Below, piece after piece: positions 62,317 to 64,000 of a stretch of DNA of 64,000 nt. The translations under genes were made by a program, and so were the position numbers. Source of the DNA: an uncultured Flavobacteriaceae bacterium (lineage in GTDB: Bacteria > Bacteroidota > Bacteroidia > Flavobacteriales > Flavobacteriaceae); NCBI GenBank assembly GCA_947495135.1, contig CANLXN010000013.1:62001-126000 (forward strand). The letters are read 5' to 3'. Positions within the stretch are counted from its first letter, which is position 1. Every line of letters starts with the position of its first letter. Under the pieces are notes generated by a model. It did not search any database, had not been told where the DNA came from, and saw only the letters and a list, made by a program, of their open reading frames with translations.

Positions 62317-62534
62317 TGTAAACTGAGATAGTTTCATTAAAATACTGCCTAAACTTATTCTATTTAGTGCCTTTAATTGGCTAAGGAGCACCTTTTTTCG
62401 CTTCATTTTATAATATTCAAAAAATACGCTTTTCTAGTTTCATTCAGTACGCTCCGATTAAATTGTGCTCGAAAAACATCGATTACATTCTGCAAGGGGA
62501 ATTATATCCAAATTTTGATGACCTAGTTATGTCC

Positions 62535-63212
62535 TTATTCAATTACATACGCTTTTCCACCGATAAAAATCATATCTGTATCTATTACATTATCGCCTTC
62601 CGCGCCAATTGCAAAGGAAAGACGAGCTTTTCTTCCATCATTGTATTCAAACTCAATCGTATTTCCCAAAATCACATAATTTCCAGAATCTTTACTATTC
62701 TTCCAGGCATTAGAACTATAGGAACTAACTCCGCTATTTTCTGAATGAGTAAAATGCTCGTTATCCAAAAAAGTTAATTGCGAATTAAAAAGAGCGTATA
62801 ATCCATTCCCGAAATTTCCTCCGGAAATCTTTTCATAAACACCCCGTAGTTGAATGGATTTATTAAACGGAAAGGCGGGAAACCAGTTTCCGTTATCTAA
62901 ATCATATTCATTCGTTTTACCTTCATTATCTGTCAGTATAAATTCGTTCTGAGGTTTTTTCCAAGTTCCCCAAAGATGAGATTCATTTTTCTTGGATGCG
63001 ATAATATCCAAATCTTCTATTGGATCCTTCCCTATTTCAAAATAAGTACCGTCTTTAAATAGAATCAAAGGTTCAAAAGTAACCGATGCTGGATATCCAC
63101 TTTTCGCCCTGAAGTACCAACCATCGATTGTTGGCTGAGTGTTCATTTTATTTTGTGAAAAAGAGCTATTGAAGCTCAGAAGGCAGAGGATAAAAGTTGA
63201 AATTATTTTCAT
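62535..63212 (-). CDS. secreted protein of unknown function
   Basis: A 225-residue protein with signal peptide MKIISTFILCLLSFNSSFSQ. The mature part is beta-rich: DGWYFRAKSGYPASVTFEPLILF, the WGTWKKPQNEFILTD block, and a C-terminal IEFEYNDGRKARLSFAIGAEGDN. This looks like a lipocalin-type or META/DUF-like extracytoplasmic fold, but the family is not recognised. It lies 219 bases downstream of the serine hydrolase start, on the same strand, with a separate unit likely. Confidence 0.65.
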   Translation of the reverse strand: MKIISTFILCLLSFNSSFSQNKMNTQPTIDGWYFRAKSGYPASVTFEPLILFKDGTYFEIGKDPIEDLDIIASKKNESHLWGTWKKPQNEFILTDNEGKTNEYDLDNGNWFPAFPFNKSIQLRGVYEKISGGNFGNGLYALFNSQLTFLDNEHFTHSENSGVSSYSSNAWKNSKDSGNYVILGNTIEFEYNDGRKARLSFAIGAEGDNVIDTDMIFIGGKAYVIE

Positions 63213-63612
63213 GTATCAAAGGTTTCTTGACATATATTATTTGCTGTCGGATACTTTAAAACAATTAGTTGAATTGTTTAGAATTCAATTTAATAAATAA
63301 AAAAGAAAAAAGAAAATCTACCAAGATCTGAGAGGTCATCCTGTTTAGTAATCGATCGAACCAGCGTTGTTTAGACTTGAATTTGAATAGCGCATCTTCA
63401 GCTAAATGCAACCGATAAAAATGTCAATTTGACATTTAACTAGTTGAAAAAATGACAACTATTGTGAATATTTGACATTGATACTCGCAACTTTTAAATA
63501 AAATATTCGAATAAAACACCACTGATTGGTTTTGGTATTTTATTTGTAATAATTGTTTTGAAATCGGTAAGATTTCAGATTTGAAATAATGTTTAATTTA
63601 AATTTTTTAATT
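63213..63612. other. 400-base AT-rich gap before hsp20
   Basis: No gene is supported here. The + strand holds the palindrome ATGTCAATTTGACAT at 63421-63435 and a further TTTGACAT near 63472, then AT-rich sequence up to the hsp20 start. The rest has no recognised feature. Confidence 0.5.
63421..63435 (+). promoter_or_regulatory. palindrome upstream of hsp20
   Basis: ATGTCAA-T-TTGACAT is a perfect 15-base inverted repeat about 180 bases before the hsp20 ATG. A second TTTGACAT occurs about 40 bases further on. It may be a stress-regulator operator; the regulator is unknown. Confidence 0.4.
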
Positions 63613-64000
63613 ATGAACAAGCTAGTAACTGTTCCTAAAAATGGAAGTTTATCAAACACAAATTCAAATGTAAACTTCCCAACTTTGTCTAATTGGATAG
63701 ACGATATCTTTAATAGAGATCTACCATCGGTATTTACTTCAAATTTTAACACCGGTATCACTTTACCCAAAGTGAATATCAAAGAAACAGCAGACGATTT
63801 TATGGTGGAAATGGCCGTGCCAGGCCTAAAGAAATCCGATTTCCATATTGACATTGAACATCAAGTATTGTGTATCTCCACAGAACGAAAGGACGAAAAT
63901 CAGCAGAAAGAAGATAATTACACACTTCGAGAGTTTGGATATTCTTCCTTTAAAAGAACCTTTACCTTACCAGAAAGTGTAAATGAGGATAAGATTAAAG
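63613..64000 (+). CDS. small heat-shock protein Hsp20 (partial, runs off the window)
   Basis: The first 129 residues of an Hsp20/alpha-crystallin protein, cut by the end of the window. The N-terminal variable region has WIDDIFNRDLPSVFTSNF. The alpha-crystallin domain begins PKVNIKETADDFMVEMAVPGLKKSDFHIDIE, then LCISTERKDE, then YTLREFGYSSFKRTFTLPESV, all typical of bacterial ATP-independent holdase chaperones. The C-terminal IXI motif lies beyond the window. Confidence 0.92.
   Translation, partial: MNKLVTVPKNGSLSNTNSNVNFPTLSNWIDDIFNRDLPSVFTSNFNTGITLPKVNIKETADDFMVEMAVPGLKKSDFHIDIEHQVLCISTERKDENQQKEDNYTLREFGYSSFKRTFTLPESVNEDKIK

Noticed and set aside
1-64000. CRISPR array, prophage or insertion sequence
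   Set aside because: No regularly spaced repeats, cas genes, phage structural genes or transposase were seen on either strand.

Overview
The window looks like chromosomal DNA from a marine-type member of the Flavobacteriaceae (Bacteroidota). Support: low G+C; several short upstream boxes of the Bacteroidota type TAnnTTTG; essentially no Shine-Dalgarno sequences; bifunctional hisB and hisIE; at least three secreted proteins with a type IX secretion (T9SS) C-terminal tail; many exported OmpA, porin and TonB-type envelope proteins; and flavobacterial families of unknown function. The best species-level hint is a T9SS-tailed PET-hydrolase-like enzyme (59858-60958) that resembles, from memory, the enzyme described from Aequorivita. 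That assignment is only tentative. No tRNA, rRNA, CRISPR array, insertion sequence or prophage was seen.

Layout. 1-7.3 kb: a gene end, a DUF1272 protein, small membrane and secreted proteins, an OmpA lipoprotein, an SDR oxidoreductase, a VanX-like dipeptidase, a DUF3817/MscS pair, an acyl-CoA thioesterase and a DUF72 protein. 7.4-13.4 kb: a LolA-like secreted protein, a 1030-residue beta-propeller protein and a large OmpA porin-like protein. 13.5-16.4 kb: DUF2461, a TruA-like pseudouridine synthase, DUF1853 and a membrane protein. 16.4-24.3 kb: the complete histidine operon on the minus strand (hisG-D-C-B-H-A-dinB-like-F-IE), preceded by an 18-codon leader peptide rich in His and a terminator, i.e. 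a transcription attenuator. 24.4-29.1 kb: an OmpA/HhH pair, a sodium:solute symporter and two beta-barrel proteins. 29.1-32.4 kb: a XerD-type recombinase, a T9SS leucine-rich protein and an aldo/keto reductase.

32.4-35 kb holds rny, a probable 6S RNA, zapA and a small coiled-coil gene, all on the minus strand. 35-45.9 kb: an M23 peptidase, a TonB-dependent receptor, a cysteine desulfurase, an Asp-rich lipoprotein, an Smr-domain protein, a T9SS protein, DUF2752 and rocD. 46-51 kb: rlmD followed by two flavobacterial envelope genes, then a run of small unknown genes, including a YcxB-like gene that appears split by a one-base frameshift. 51-57 kb: a Crp-type regulator, a lipid-anchored DJ-1/PfpI protein, two methyltransferases, a ZIP transporter and a hemolysin-III protein. 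57-64 kb: an orphan gene followed by an attC-like palindrome, a SulP transporter, the PETase-like hydrolase, a serine hydrolase, a secreted unknown and the start of an hsp20 gene.

The most distinctive observations are the histidine attenuator, the PETase-like exported enzyme, the 6S-like RNA beside zapA, the cassette-like orphan gene with its palindrome, and the split YcxB gene. No wholly new multi-gene system could be established from sequence alone.
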